This document shows positions 1 through 11,013 of a stretch of 64,000 nt of DNA, piece after piece. Both the position numbers and the translations under genes were made by a program. Source of the stretch: Gonocerus acuteangulatus (Eukaryota > Arthropoda > Insecta > Hemiptera > Coreidae). The DNA lies in contig OX328126.1 in the NCBI GenBank assembly GCA_946811695.1, positions 81,211,214 through 81,275,213 of the forward strand, written 5' to 3'. The notes beneath the pieces are model-generated. The model did no database searches, was not told where the DNA came from, and worked only from the letters and a program-made list of their open reading frames with translations. The number at the start of each line of letters is the position of its first letter. Position 1 is the stretch's first letter.

Positions 1-445
1 CCGTTAACACGATACCGGCCAGAGTTTTTGTTTCTTCCCCACGAAACTTGGTATGTAGTATTACCCAATCAAACGATTGAATGAGTTCGTTAAAGAACAA
101 AATCGGTCTATTTGGAAGGGAGGGGGGGGGGGGGGTTACTCCGGAGCCAAAGTAGTTATGTGCCAATACCAGTCGTAATTTTTGTTATATTTCAACGAAA
201 CTCGGTATTCGTTCTGTCAACTAAAGAGAAAAATGTTTTGTAAAAATAAACTAAATCGGATCATTAGGAGGGGGGGGTTTACTCCGGACCCAAATTACTA
301 ATTTACTCATACTGGTCATAATTTCTGCTTTATTGTAACGAAACGCGGTATACGCCCTTGGTATCTAAAGAAAGAAATGTTGTAAAAATGGACTAAATCG
401 GTCTATCGGAAGGGGGGATTTACTTTGTACTATGTTTGAATTGAA
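1..445 (+). mobile_element. HLN-B interior modules, partial (left end outside window)
   Basis: Holds three diverged copies of a module recurring in this window: a GTTTCGTTG-like stretch, an ACTCCGGA motif next to a G/C homopolymer, and an AATCGGTTCATTAG-like stretch. The same modules appear in the opposite orientation inside the complete HLN-B copy at 60974-62376. The G-run at about 122-134 is one of the homopolymer blocks. No coding potential is visible. Family assignment rests on sequence shared with the 61 kb copy. Confidence 0.6.
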
Positions 446-518
446 TTGAAAGACGTGCTCATAACAAATTCAAAATATCGTGTTAACGGACACATATATA
501 ACTATATAGATGTATATA

Positions 519-1318
519 CAGTACAACCTCTCATATCCGACCATGACGGGACCGGGCCATGGTCGGAACGGCCAAAAGGTCGGATATCGGGAGGAGCAAA
601 AAAAACGCCTTCGAAAGTTATAAAACCAGCTATAATGTACCGTACATACTGTAATGCAACTTTATTGTATTGTAATTGTAAAACTGTTGCTATATACATT
701 TCAAACATTTACTATTTTGAAAATATGAAGAAAATTTTAGCATACTTTATTTAAAGAATTCAGTTATGGATTTTTGTTTTAATTTTACTAATCTTGACTT
801 TTCGGAAGTGTCCCTCTACTTTTTTTTGCCAACAATACCTCCATTGGGATTGCATTCGGATGTTGCTCGATGTATTTCATCGCTAGGTCGAAGGAGTCCT
901 TAGCAGCAGAATGACTCACTACGTCGTCACTGGTGGTTTCGTCTTCATCCGAGTAGATTTCTTCGTCCACGGCTTTGTTCTGCACAACAGCTATGATTGA
1001 GTCATCGTTGAGATGTTCATTGGTAACATCAGAAACATCAGCTTCAATAAGTCCTCTTCTACATCTGTCATCTGGAGATCATGATGATACGCTAGTAGAT
1101 TTTTTAATTCTTCTGCTGTGTCTGTTTCAACTTCTGCTTCTGTCTATGTCGGTTCATGTTCAGTCTCAGCTTCGTCTTGTTTCAATAATGGTCAAATCTT
1201 TTTCCAAGCCTTCTGAAGGGTGGTTTGACTGATTTCGTCCCAACCTGAAGCAACGAGCACTAGGTCGGATATCGGGAGGAGTCGGTTATGGGAAGGTCGG
1301 ATATGAGAGGTTCTACTG
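519..1318 (-). mobile_element. Tigger/pogo-like DNA transposon, deleted
   Basis: Ends in inverted repeats that read CAGTACAACCTCTCATATCC at 519 and, on the other strand, CAGTAGAACCTCTCATATCC ending at 1318. A TA dinucleotide lies outside each end (517-518, 1319-1320), as expected for the Tc1/mariner/pogo target. A second inner copy of the CGGATATCGGGAGG motif follows each end. The interior keeps only a broken transposase C-terminal part on the minus strand. It sits in the (TA)n tract of an HLN-B fragment, whose sequence resumes on the right. Confidence 0.75.
788..1250 (-). pseudogene. Tigger/Jerky-type transposase, C-terminal remnant
   Basis: Read from 1250 leftwards, the minus strand gives a stretch with the order SGWDEIS, then TIRNCW-like TLQKAWKKI, interrupted by stops. 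An acidic segment (EEIYSDEDET) follows and then VSHSAAKDSFDLAMKYIEQH, ending near 788. In the Tigger/pogo DDE family, the W-D...KAW element after the catalytic domain and the acidic VSHSEA...YLEQ tail have this order. The helix-turn-helix and DDE catalytic core are absent. The last 65 residues (985-788) form an open frame; upstream parts need frame changes. Non-functional remnant. Confidence 0.6.
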
Positions 1319-1480
1319 TATATATATATATATATATAAATTTTAACTGGGTTCATTTTTGGTGTCTACTAGGTAGGATCGATAAAGATTCGAAGAAATT
1401 TTTCAGAAATTCCGTCATGAGTGCAACCTCAAAAGAGCAGAACTATTTATGTTTTTATTTTATTTATCTATGTAGGTTAT
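1319..1480 (-). mobile_element. HLN-B fragment, internal (TA)n side
   Basis: After a short (TA)n the sequence TTTTAACTGGGTTCATTTTT and GTCTACTAGGTAGGATCGAT matches 62250-62300 in the complete HLN-B element, same orientation. It breaks off before the terminal hairpin, at about 1430. Confidence 0.55.
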
Positions 1481-1567
1481 TTTAATCAAATTATTCAGGA
1501 ATGCACTCGACACTAACCAATTCTGAGGAAAGTGCTTAGCTATGCAGCTCCTGCGTGACGGAATTTT
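1463..1567 (+). mobile_element. HLN-B 3' terminus
   Basis: Carries the subterminal repeat GAGGAAAGTGCTTAG, then the small hairpin GCAGCTCCTGC, then GTGACGGAATTTT. This matches the reverse complement of the 60974 end of the complete HLN-B copy, including the preceding ~60 bases. Confidence 0.6.
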
Positions 1568-1890
1568 AGAGTGAGTAGTGAATGTTTTATATAAATAAAT
1601 GTTGATAACTTTTTGTTAAGTAAGATTTTATGTAGTCAATTCCAAATCTTCAAGTCCTGATATATCTGCCGAAGTTCAATCAAGTTAGTTAAGGATCTGT
1701 CTCTAGTTGTGAAGGGAGCCTGGAGTAGGGGCATCTCGGGATTTCAAATATTGAACAATTAGGATTATTGACAATTCATTAAACACGGATTGGGCTGGTT
1801 GCTATTGTTATCTCGATATCTAGACAAGGGCTGGTGAAGCTCAGTCAGGGTTCTTGGGGATGGACAGAGGATGACAGAGATTGATAAGAA

Positions 1891-1990
1891 AAGATCAGTC
1901 ACGGAGGAGCTGCATAACTAACCACGTTCCTCAAAAGGTGGTTAGCTTAGCCAGGATTCCTGATTAACTTGTGTAAATACAAAATAAACA
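1891..1990 (-). mobile_element. HLN-B 3' terminus, solitary
   Basis: Reads CAGTCACGGAGGAGCTGCAT then AACTAACCACGTTCCTCA, the minus-strand version of the HLN-B 3' end, with the diverged interior following for about 60 bases. Confidence 0.5.
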
Positions 1991-2236
1991 TCAATTTTGA
2001 CCTGCTGTCATTTGTTGCTTTGGGTCCATTAAAATACTTAAGGGGTAATACAAATTTGTAAATTGTTTTTGCCATTTTTTTTATGGGCTGAGATTCTTCA
2101 TTAACTAATCAAAAATAATATCCAAGAGTATTTATGCGAAGAAAAAATGATTAAATGAACAAAGAATACTTAGATTTTCTGAGTAAACGTGATGCTGATT
2201 TGAAGATAATATTTTGAGCGAGCTTCCATGGGTCCC

Positions 2237-2374
2237 TTTTAGTGCGGTTCCTCCCTCCCCCATAGGGAGGAACCCCGCTTATAAGGTTGATCTCATGACG
2301 CAATCCGGAAGTGCCGACTAGAAAATTTTGTGTTTCAGAACCCATAGAGACCGAATGTGATAGTGGTTAAAATT

Positions 2375-2421
<47 letters not shown>

Positions 2422-2665
2422 TTTCTAGTGTTAGCCGACCCTTCCAGGTAAGATCGTAAATCATGACCTTTCAAGACTTTACTATACACAGGAATGGCGT
2501 TAGTGACCTTAAGGGTTGACACGCCAGTATAATAATTAATTAAAAAAAAAAAAGACTGGTGGAACCAAAATAATAACTGCTTATATTTTAATCTTTCCAA
2601 ATTAGACTAGGGATATGAACGGAACCGCGCTAAGATGATGCAGTTCCTGCGAGACGGACTTTTTT
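2237..2665 (+). mobile_element. HLN-A copy 1, short complete element
   Basis: Begins TTTTAGTGCGGTTCC and immediately forms a hairpin (GGTTCCTCCCT pairing with AGGGAGGAACC around a CCCCCAT loop). Ends GGAACCGCGCTAAGATGA, the hairpin GCAGTTCCTGC, then GAGACGGACTTTTT. The start motif is the reverse complement of the subterminal GGAACCGCGCTAA, with one change in this copy (GTGC for GCGC). A (TA)n tract lies at about 2378-2417. No open reading frame of note. The layout matches Helentron/DINE-like non-autonomous elements: one terminal and one subterminal inverted repeat, internal microsatellite, T-rich target. Confidence 0.65.
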
Positions 2666-2720
2666 AATTGTTAAGTTTCTTTTTGGTCCTGCTTCAAAAA
2701 ATTTCAAAATTAAAACTCAC

Positions 2721-2880
2721 TTTTAGCGCGGTTCCTCCCTCCCCCATAGGGAGGAACCCCGCTTATAAGGTTGATACAATGAAACGATCCGGAAGAGCCG
2801 ACTAGAAAATTTTGCGTTTCAGAACCCCTAGAAACCGAAAATAACGGTGGTTCAAATTTGTATATATATATATATGTATA

Positions 2881-2919
<39 letters not shown>

Positions 2920-4292
2920 CTGTTCGCTCTCTAAATAGAAGACGAATGGTCCGATTTTGATGAAATTTGGTACAAAAATCTGTCGTCCAATTTGAAAGGT
3001 CAAGTTCGTTAACCAGCAAAATCCGCCCACTGGAAGATGGCGTTTGGGGCGAAATTCGCGCAGAAAAAATCGTAACGCTTACGTTTTTGAGTTCATAAGC
3101 TTGTAAGTACTCGTTTTATAGGCTTCTTGGGCTAGGAAAACGAATGAAACCATTTTCAAGGCGATAGCTTTAACCGTTGTTGAGAAAATTGGAAAAATAG
3201 TTTTTGAATACCGTTTTTGGTTTGGGTACTTAGAATAACGGGATTCAGTTGAAACATTATCTGCATGTTCTACTTTCATTAAAACTAATATGTTGAAAGT
3301 TATGTTACGTTTTGAGTTAAGGAAGTGTTAGAATAAAATATTTTATGAACAGACATGAAAAGTTTTGGGAACTTCGTATACTTTCATTAATATCTCGAAC
3401 ACGGTTGGGAAATCGTGGTAAGTGGATAGAAACTATTTGAAAGCTTACTAAATTCTCTACAAAAATGATTCTAAAACTATTTTTGATTAGGTTATGTCAA
3501 TCGGAGAAATAAGTGCTTAAAACTTCAAATACGTCTGTTTTGTTCTTATGAACGGGTTTTTGTCGTTCTTTTTGTAATTTTTGTCTCTTTCCCTTGGTTT
3601 TTTATTGCTTTTTATTTTTGTAATTTCTTATGTTGTATTTGTAAGGAAAATGTATGTGTGTGTAAAACAGGATAGGTAAAATGAGACCAATTTTCTGTTG
3701 TCAGAAATAATAAAAAGTTTTGGGAACTTCGTATAATTTCTTAATATCTCGAAAACGGTTGAAAATCTTGGGAAGCGAAAGGTTACCATTCGAAAGCTTA
3801 CTAAATGGTCTACAAGAAAGGTTTTAAAGAAAGTTTTGAATAAGCGATGTCAATCGGAGAAATAAGTGCTTAAAACTTTTAAGTAATTGATTTCGCTTAT
3901 TCGAACTATTCTTTTTGTCTGTTTTATTCCTTGTTATTTTTAAATTGCTTATAGTCAGATAATGTATTTGACAATAAAACAGATTAAGTAAAATAAGAAG
4001 ATCAATTTATTGTTAGAAATGTAGCGTTTAAAGAGAGAGATCCCAAGGCTTTCCAAATGCCTCTGAGCGGAGGCCTTTCTGCCCGACTTATGGTATAGCT
4101 GACCCATACAGGTATGATTGTAAATCAACAAAGACCTTTCAAGACTGGTTTGTTTGAGATTTCATTTGGATAGCTGTTTCGCTATTGATCTAAACAAAGT
4201 AATAACTTTTTCTATTCTATGCCTTCATAAACACTAGAGATAAGAACGGAACCGCGCTAAGATGACGCAGTTCCTGCGAATCGGACTTTTTT
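2721..4292 (+). mobile_element. HLN-A copy 2, long complete element
   Basis: Starts with TTTTAGCGCGGTTCC plus the 11-bp-stem hairpin and finishes with GGAACCGCGCTAAGATGA, GCAGTTCCTGC and CGAATCGGACTTTTTT. The 13-base TTAGCGCGGTTCC and GGAACCGCGCTAA are perfect reverse complements. Inside are a (TA)n at about 2863-2916, a block reading GACAGATTTTTGTACC on the opposite strand, and a ~355-bp module present twice (about 3361 and 3716; each ends near GGAGAAATAAGTGCTTAAAA). No transposase, Rep or helicase motif is visible, so it would need help in trans. Confidence 0.65.
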
Positions 4293-4844
4293 ATCTTTAT
4301 TACAAGAAAGTATGAAAACAATAGGAAAAAATGAATATTTCAGAGGATTAAACTTTAAAGTCGTTTTTTTTAAAAATATGTTTTTCAAATTGCGCGATAC
4401 TCTGGCGTCTTCAATTTTTTGCCTGATCAACTTCATATTTTAACTGCAGCTTCTTAGTGATATTTTCTAGTAAGTAAGTAGAAATTTTTCGATTCTTTGA
4501 ATTATAACGATTTTATGACCAATTTTCGACGGATTTTTTTTATAGAAAATGAGTAATTATTCACCATTTTCGAAAAAAATAAATATTTCTTAAAAATCCG
4601 ACGTACTTTAATAGATTTAACCTTTTTCTTTCCAAATAATTTCAGTTTTTCGTTCTGGATTAAAAATTGCCGCCTGCAGACTATCGCTCGTGAAAAAGAG
4701 GGTTTCCGTTCGTCAGGCAGAGTGCCGCCTTTTTTTTACCGAAAAATTGAAGTTTTTAATACTTTAACGTCCCATATATAACGTTATCTATAAAGAATTG
4801 AAAAATATTGATTTATTTGTTATTTATAAATTGAAGAAAAAAAA
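4293..4844. other. Unassigned AT-rich stretch
   Basis: No open frame, repeat end or RNA motif recognised. Confidence 0.5.
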
Positions 4845-4881
4845 GGATTTGAACTCAGCACGGAGGGCTGAGTTCAAATCC
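4845..4881. repeat. Perfect small palindrome with B-box-like arms
   Basis: GGATTTGAACTCAGC and GCTGAGTTCAAATCC are perfect reverse complements separated by seven bases. GAGTTCAAATCC resembles a tRNA/SINE B box, so it may be the relic of two head-to-head SINE heads. Confidence 0.5.
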
Positions 4882-5149
4882 CACAACAGCATGTTAAATT
4901 ATTTTCAAAGAAAAGCTTTTAATGTTAAAACTATTGTAATAAACCTTCAGAATTGCTTATGACTAAATTATGTAGCAGTTTCGAATGTTTCCTACACACC
5001 GTGCCTGGGGCTGGTTGTTCGATTTCCACGAGATGCGTTGGCTTATCTTTTAACTATTTTCTTGAATGAAAATGGTGATAACCAATGGATAACCCATGAG
5101 ATATTTAAATAAAATGGCATTGCCTACCTGAAGAGAGGGTTGTACGGAG

Positions 5150-5350
5150 CGTGTAGTGTGGTGGTTAAGAGTCCCGCTCTGACAGCATGAGATATCAACA
5201 GAAAGAAGCCTTTATACCTTGCGTTCGATTCTAGTGGGTTTGTGCTAGTGGATACTGGATGACAGTAAACCGGTATTGCTATTATCAATAACCAGACCGA
5301 ATAGTGGATCAATCCGGCGAAGGACTCACAGCGAACCGGGGAAGAGACAA
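5150..5350 (+). mobile_element. Possible tRNA-derived SINE head, single copy
   Basis: TGGTGGTTAAGAG resembles a pol III A box, and GCGTTCGATTCT about 60 bases on resembles a B box with one mismatch. No second copy is visible here, so the assignment is tentative. Confidence 0.3.
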
Positions 5351-5544
5351 CACAATGAAATGGACCAGTTATTGTAATTTTTATTTTTTATTTGAAATCT
5401 GTACAATTATAAAAGTACAATTATCAAGTATGTTGATACAGATATGTATGTACAAATTGACAAAACTAGGAAAAGGTAAATAAAATAAAAACAATGCAAT
5501 ATGTGAATGAAGCAAATCATTGTTGGCATTTTCAGAGCTGTCTA

Positions 5545-6310
5545 AACAAATATTTTAATGATCCCTACATGATCAGAAAAGTAAATTATGTCGGGGCCAC
5601 TGTCTCTTAAGCCATCTGGGGGGATTGTCTCGGTGGGATTGGCAAGATAAGAATAGAACTTCCGGATTCGGATGGTGAGACAATTTGGAATGGGACAATT
5701 GGAACAGGTTTTATGGATGTTAAGGTCATTGTGAAGGGTTTTATTGGATACATAGAAAGGTGCATTTACAATTTTACGAAGAACTTTTGACTGGAATGCC
5801 TGTATTCTGTTGATGTTTGATGTTTTTGCAGATCCCCAGAGTTCAAGTCCGTATGTCCATATTGGTCGAATTATTGTTTTGTATATCGTTAGTTTGTTCT
5901 TTATCGATAATTTAGATGAAGGTCCAAGGAGTCGTCTAAGTAGTCCGTATGTTTTGACTGGAATGCCTGTATTCTGTTGATGTTGGATGGCTTTGCAGAT
6001 CCCCAGAGTTCAAGTCCGTATGTCCATATGGGTCGAATGATTGTTTTGTATATCGTTAGTTTGTTCTGTATTGATAATTTAGATGAGGGTCCAAGGAGTC
6101 GTCTAAGTAGTCCGTATCTTCTGTTCAGTTCCTGTCTTTTCAGTCTTGTGTGAGGGTTCCATGTCATTCGGCTGTCAAGGTATAATCCTAGATATCAAAC
6201 CTTGTTTGATTCTGGCAGTGGGGTGTCATTGATGTAGACAGAAGAGTGAATGTCACCTGTTTACATTTTTCTGCGGCCGATTTTTATTTTCCACCTTTTG
6301 CTCCAACGTT
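5545..6310 (-). pseudogene. Jockey-like LINE, ORF2 C-terminal fragment
   Basis: Read leftwards from 6310 the minus strand gives WKIKI, YLGLYLDSRMTWNPHT, LKRQELNRRYGLLRRLLGP, NKLTIYKTIIRPIWTYGLEL, INRIQAFQSKVLRKIVNAPF and YVSNKTLHNDLNI. In jockey-clade reverse transcriptases this is the thumb and post-RT region that follows the YADD catalytic core. The catalytic core is not present and stops and frame changes interrupt the reading, so it is a 5'-truncated dead copy. A 167-bp segment of it is duplicated in tandem. The same protein region recurs at 17.2-18.0 kb (minus) and 63.7-64.0 kb (plus), indicating one LINE family with at least three copies in the window. Confidence 0.8.
5785..6118. repeat. 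167-bp tandem duplication inside the LINE fragment
   Basis: CTGGAATGCCTGTATTCTGT occurs at 5791 and 5958. The following ~160 bases match with scattered differences. Confidence 0.75.
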
Positions 6311-6320
6311 TTATTCAGTA

Positions 6321-6368
6321 TTAAGTGTTAAGTGTTCAGCAGTCGTAAAACACTGACACTTAACACTT
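6321..6368. repeat. Imperfect hairpin
   Basis: AAGTGTTAAGTGTTCAG is followed by ACTGACACTTAACACTT, its near reverse complement, across about 12 bases. Confidence 0.6.
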
Positions 6369-6479
6369 TGAACTTCACAGGAAGAGTTTAGTAATGCTTA
6401 GATTACAAAAGATTAGTACTTGGTGGACAAGAGCGTTCAATATGGCCCGTCCATTAACTAACTTGTCACTAAATAATGA

Positions 6480-6810
6480 GATGGTTCGGATTGGGCTAGG
6501 AGGAAAAACAAATCATATCTTCAGGCAGAAATCTACATTGGACGTTTCGGCTGCACTTTGGTAGACTGAAAAGTGCCTAGAGGGGAGAGAGGAAGACAAA
6601 GAAGACATTTAGGTGACCATGGTTAAATGTTAGTCTTCCTCCCTCCCCATTTAATAACATTTAACCATGGCCACCTAAATGTCTTCTTGGTCTTCCTACC
6701 TCCCCCCTAGCCATTTTTTGGTCTGCCAAAGTGCAGCCGAAACGTCCAATATAGATTTCTGCCAGAAGATCTGACGTTTTATTCCTCCTAGCCGATTCCC
6801 AACCATCCCT
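6480..6810. mobile_element. Foldback (palindromic) element
   Basis: Two arms of about 140-160 bases are inverted copies: GGACGTTTCGGCTGCACTTT near 6540 faces AAAGTGCAGCCGAAACGTCC near 6730. GCTAGGAGGA (6495) faces TCCTCCTAGC (6783). The centre folds again, with CATGGTTAAATGTT against AACATTTAACCATG. Differences between the arms show that it is not a fresh cruciform. No coding content. Possibly a non-autonomous foldback transposon. Confidence 0.65.
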
Positions 6811-7486
6811 TGACTTCGTAGTCACTAAATACTTTTTTGGAGTGCTTACAGTTTAATTCATACGTAGGCGCCATATCTAGTTCTAAGACGGCCTCCAATA
6901 CTGCCTCAACCCCTAGAAACAGGGTTAGGGCAGCATCAGGCACATCCTGAATCTCGGAGAAGACAAAGGCCGTAATATTAAGATAGTTGTGTTGTATGTT
7001 TATCTACCCCTAGATTTATCACTATACTCTAAGAAGGCTTAAGTCTCAAATCGTAAATATCAAAATCCCTTCTAGCACCAAAGTGTAGAATGCGGACCCC
7101 CGTTGGATCTGGTACTCTTTTGGTAGTATTTATTAAAATTGGGCGATTAAAAGACGTGACACGGGACACCTGCGTAGCAGAATGGTCGTGGGTGAGCTTA
7201 CCTGTCGCTTAGAAATAGAATCTATCGGTATTCATATTTACTTGTGGTGTTCCCTAATATTTGTGAGTCCGGTCCCAGGACGCCTAGCATGGTAATGGCG
7301 GATTTAACTAGTTAATTGATAGCCCGAAGAGAGGTCAAGGACTTCTATTCGCGTCATCCTTCCAAAACACACTCATCTCGTTTACATCGAAACAACTCCC
7401 TGACGTAACTCCACATATAAATACTTTCTTTTAATGTGTAAATTCATAATAAATTTTCAGGTTTCCTTGAAACACACGCGATAGGC

Positions 7487-7492
<6 letters not shown>
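6811..7492. other. Unassigned stretch
   Basis: Mixed-composition sequence; no recognised gene, repeat end or open frame. Confidence 0.5.

Positions 7493-7553
<61 letters not shown>
7493..7553. repeat. (TA)n microsatellite
   Basis: About 30 uninterrupted TA units. No HLN ends were found beside it. Confidence 0.95.
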
Positions 7554-7556
<3 letters not shown>

Positions 7557-8073
7557 TTATAAATAGAAACACTTAAAGCCTCAATTTGGACAAGTAGACT
7601 AAATTATCGTATCACTTAGATTTTAAATTTTAAAATGTATAATTGAAATTCTGACATTACGATGTTTCTTTTAAATTTACTCTAAAAAATATCTTATTAC
7701 TATTGTTGCCAGAATCGTAGTAGATTGCTTGAATACTGTTCCCTAATGATGAGATCATAATGAAGGATGTGTGGACATTAACTCATTAATCCCTAACTGT
7801 ATGTTCCATTGTGTATATCTATAGTCTTATTATTATTAACTATTTTCTTTTCAATTAATGAATTTTATATTCACTTTCATAAAGTAATAGAGCAAGGAAA
7901 AGAAGAAGATACATTCCTTGCACCAAACTAATTGTCATTGATATTATAGTTAATTTGTTTTAAATTGTAAATTTATCCTTGTGGTCTGTAGGTACACAGT
8001 GTATATATCATGTTTTTTTAATATCAAATAAAGTGTTAATCGATACAAAAAAAAAAAAAAAAAAAAAAAAAAA
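7554..8073 (+). mobile_element. Probable retroposed 3' end (poly(A) signal plus A-tail)
   Basis: An AATAAA hexamer at 8027-8032 is followed 14 bases later by a run of about 28 A (8046-8073), the spacing of a genuine cleavage and polyadenylation site. An A-tail in genomic DNA implies reverse transcription of a processed RNA. The 480 bases upstream are AT-rich, have no open frame and resemble a 3' UTR. Source RNA not recognised; left boundary unknown. Confidence 0.5.
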
Positions 8074-9040
8074 TGGATTTTTGGGAACACCTTACAAGCT
8101 CAAGACACGACGGATATATCTCGGCAGTCAAGCATATCCCCTTTCTATTTTTTTCTGACTTACTCCTTATTTCTTAAGCGGTGACAATTTCGTTTGTACG
8201 ATATTTCGCAAAGGTATCTCCTCTGCTTCTTCAGGCTCAGTGTGTAATTCCGCTAGAGAGCGGCATTCTAGCTAATTATCGTGCACATGAAATGGTCAAC
8301 GCTAGAGAAAAAAGACCGTTAATTAAATTAACAAATGCCCCTTGAAATCTAGACTCCGTCCGTCGCGTTTTCGCGTTACGCGTCGCGCTAAATTTATCAG
8401 ACCCCCGGCAATAAGAGATATCCATGTCGAAAAATTGAGCAATTAGAGAAAGGCTAAAAAGGAGCTGCTAATGTATGTTCTTTGATCTTGGAGGTAGCAG
8501 AAAGGACGGACGTCAGGGAGGCAAAGGACTGACTTTTTATTATTATTATTATTATTTTTCTTGTCTTGGCAGAAAGCTGAATTATAAATATAGAAATACA
8601 GAAACGAACAGGTGATCGATACCATGTTGAGGATCCTCAATTATAACCTGGCCCTTTTAGGCTGTATTTATTTAAAGCCTCCTGTAGATGCGAAATATAC
8701 AGAGCGATTTTAATAAATTAAAAACTGTTTTAATTTTTATTTATTGACTATCTGCCTGCATAGAAAACGATTTTTGAGACATTATTTTTCTTGATAATAG
8801 GGTGGCCTCATAATGAATGGGCTAAACCGTTTGTGGTTATTTCAGTTGGTGCCTTGTAGGGGAATATGCTCCGTTTACGCAGCTTTTTGGGGCGGGCTTT
8901 TGAAATGGGACCTCTAATGTTGATAATTATTAAAGAAATATTATTAAGTTCAATAGCATGAGTTTTGAATATTTTTTTTGTACAGGATCCTCTTCAAGGA
9001 TGCCTGGAGTAGACGTGGTGGTCGTGGTTACTCGTCTCCC
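8074..9040. other. Unassigned stretch with short (ATT)n
   Basis: Only a short (ATT)n at about 8537-8558 stands out. Confidence 0.5.
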
Positions 9041-9061
9041 GGGGGGGGGGGGGGGGGGGGG
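9041..9061. repeat. G21 homopolymer
   Basis: Uninterrupted run of 21 G. It could form quadruplex structure and its length is prone to sequencing or slippage error. Confidence 0.9.
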
Positions 9062-9526
9062 CAGCCCTTGGGCTGTTCTCTTGGGGGCGTGGCTGGATAG
9101 TAGTTCCCCTTTCCTCAGAGTTAGGTGTGCCTTGGTTTTGGGCCCGAGCAGGTAAAGGTTGTAAGCCGTATACTGCTCGTCGTTTCGCCTTGGTATCTCC
9201 TTCCACTCTGTACAACTAAAAAAAGTCCGACTCGCAGGAACTGCAGCATCTTAGCGCGGTTCCGTTCATGTCCCTAGTGCCATTTGATAAGCTTAGAAAA
9301 GAAATAAACTTTTTTTTTTTTTTTTTTTTTTTTATATATCTCGTGAAAATTGTCAAAATCCTCTCGAACATCTCGAATAAAAGTGATATTAAGGCGTCAG
9401 GGACACCGACAGTAGCTAACTTTTACACAGAAGCGGAAATTACAGAATCTGGCTCTCATTCTAAAGCAAAGCTCTATAAATCAATACAAAATATGCCTAA
9501 TAAAGCCTTTCTAGAGGATACAGAAG

Positions 9527-9785
9527 CATGGGCGTATATGAGGGGGGGGGGGCTGAGGGGGCTGCAGCCCCTCCCGAAATTTTGAATTGATGATAAAAAC
9601 TTCTCGTAAAACCCTTAAAAATAAATTAAATAAGATCACTTAGTTCATAAAACATATTTTATTTTACGTGTAATAGCGTTTTAGTTGCCTAAAACTATTC
9701 CAAGCTCTAAATATTTAGTATTCCACACCCTGGAAATGGTCTCAGCCCCCCCCCCCCCCCGAAATTGTTTTTATATACGCCCATG
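9527..9785. mobile_element. hAT MITE (G/C-run family), copy 1
   Basis: Terminal repeats CATGGGCGTATAT and ATATACGCCCATG. An 8-bp target duplication TACAGAAG flanks it at 9519-9526 and 9786-9793. Eight-base duplications are diagnostic of the hAT superfamily. Subterminal G and C runs (AGGGGGGGGGG, CAGCCCCCCC) pair with each other. Non-coding. Confidence 0.85.
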
Positions 9786-10205
9786 TACAGAAGGATCAAG
9801 AAGAAGTACAAAGATTGAGTAGAATAACCTGCCTAATATATCCTATATAGAATAATATGGCGAATAAAACCTATCTAGTAAATACACAAGGACAAATAAA
9901 AGTCTTGACGAATAACAAGTCAAGAAAAAAAACTTTATTTAACAAAATAAAACAAAGTTTAGTTGCCCAACTACAATAGAATAATATACCTAATTAAGTC
10001 TACTCCATAGACACAAATGGACCAAAAACAAGTCTTGTGGAATATTGTTTTTTTTCTAATTAAATACTTTTTATCAATATTTAGTATATAACCTTTGTTG
10101 AAAACTATTGATTGCTAATTGATGAATCGGTTTACAACTAAGTAGTCTTTATGAATATTTAGTATATAACCTTATGTTTGGATCTGAGTTTTTGGGGTGC
10201 TCTCC

Positions 10206-10366
10206 GCCTAGGCTTTGTATTTGTGTCGGCAGATACCTGGGGTATATTTACAGCTCTTGAGGATTAACTCTTAGCAGGTAAATTTCCTGCGGCCCCCTTG
10301 TCTCTACGGGCATTGAACCGCCATATTCGCTCATAGTATCTAACCGTTGTGAAGTTTATTTTTTGG
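10206..10366. repeat. Dispersed repeat D, copy 1
   Basis: GGCTTTGTATTTGTGTCGGC and the following ~150 bases recur at 43735-43865. On the minus strand GGTTCAATGCC resembles a B box, but no convincing A box is seen. Could be a SINE or simply part of the composite HLN-A element. Confidence 0.45.
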
Positions 10367-10920
10367 ATTTAGGACTTAATATACATATGTAGACTAAATC
10401 ATAGCAAGAAGTAATCCTCCATCGTCGGTTCTTAACTATGTAGACTCGCTAATGTTACCCAATCTTAGATACATCGTATTTAAAATCCACAGCAAAAACA
10501 CGACATTTCATCAGAATCCCCTGCTGAATAAAAATTATATAGAATAACATGCAAAATAAAGCCTATCTAGTGGATAAAAATAGAGGAAAAAAGCCGTTCG
10601 TGGTGGTAGAAAATCTTAAAAGTATTTCGCTCAGAAATCTCCGAAATATTGTCACTAATTTTACGTATCCTGTTTTATAGCCAAATAGATTTATATTCTA
10701 TAATCAATAAGAAAAACCTACTAACAATAAAAAACTATGGGTAACAGATGAAAATAGGGAATACCAAGAATAATTCTAAAGAACGAAATCAACACCAGTA
10801 CTGTCACATCTAGATATTCATACGGCATCTTCGAATTCTAACAAACAAAATATTGATTCTAATTATACGTATCCTGTTTTATTGACAAATACATTTGACT
10901 ACTATAAGCAATTAAAAAAA

Positions 10921-11013
10921 CTAGAGAATATGTCAAAGAACTCGGTGTAGGAGCCTCGACAGTTTCAAGACATTTGAAGGAAATCGACTGACATTTCATA
11001 CGGTACAGCCTGA
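10921..11013 (+). mobile_element. Mariner 3' remnant inside HLN-A copy 3
   Basis: Matches the last ~95 bases of the mariner at 28930-29471, including the coding stretch for GASTVSRHL and the terminal TTTCATACGGTACAGCCTGA. Truncated on its left. Confidence 0.75.

Noticed and set aside
6720..6760. Hammerhead motif in the foldback right arm
   Set aside because: GAAACGTCC is present but no CUGANGA lies upstream at usable distance.
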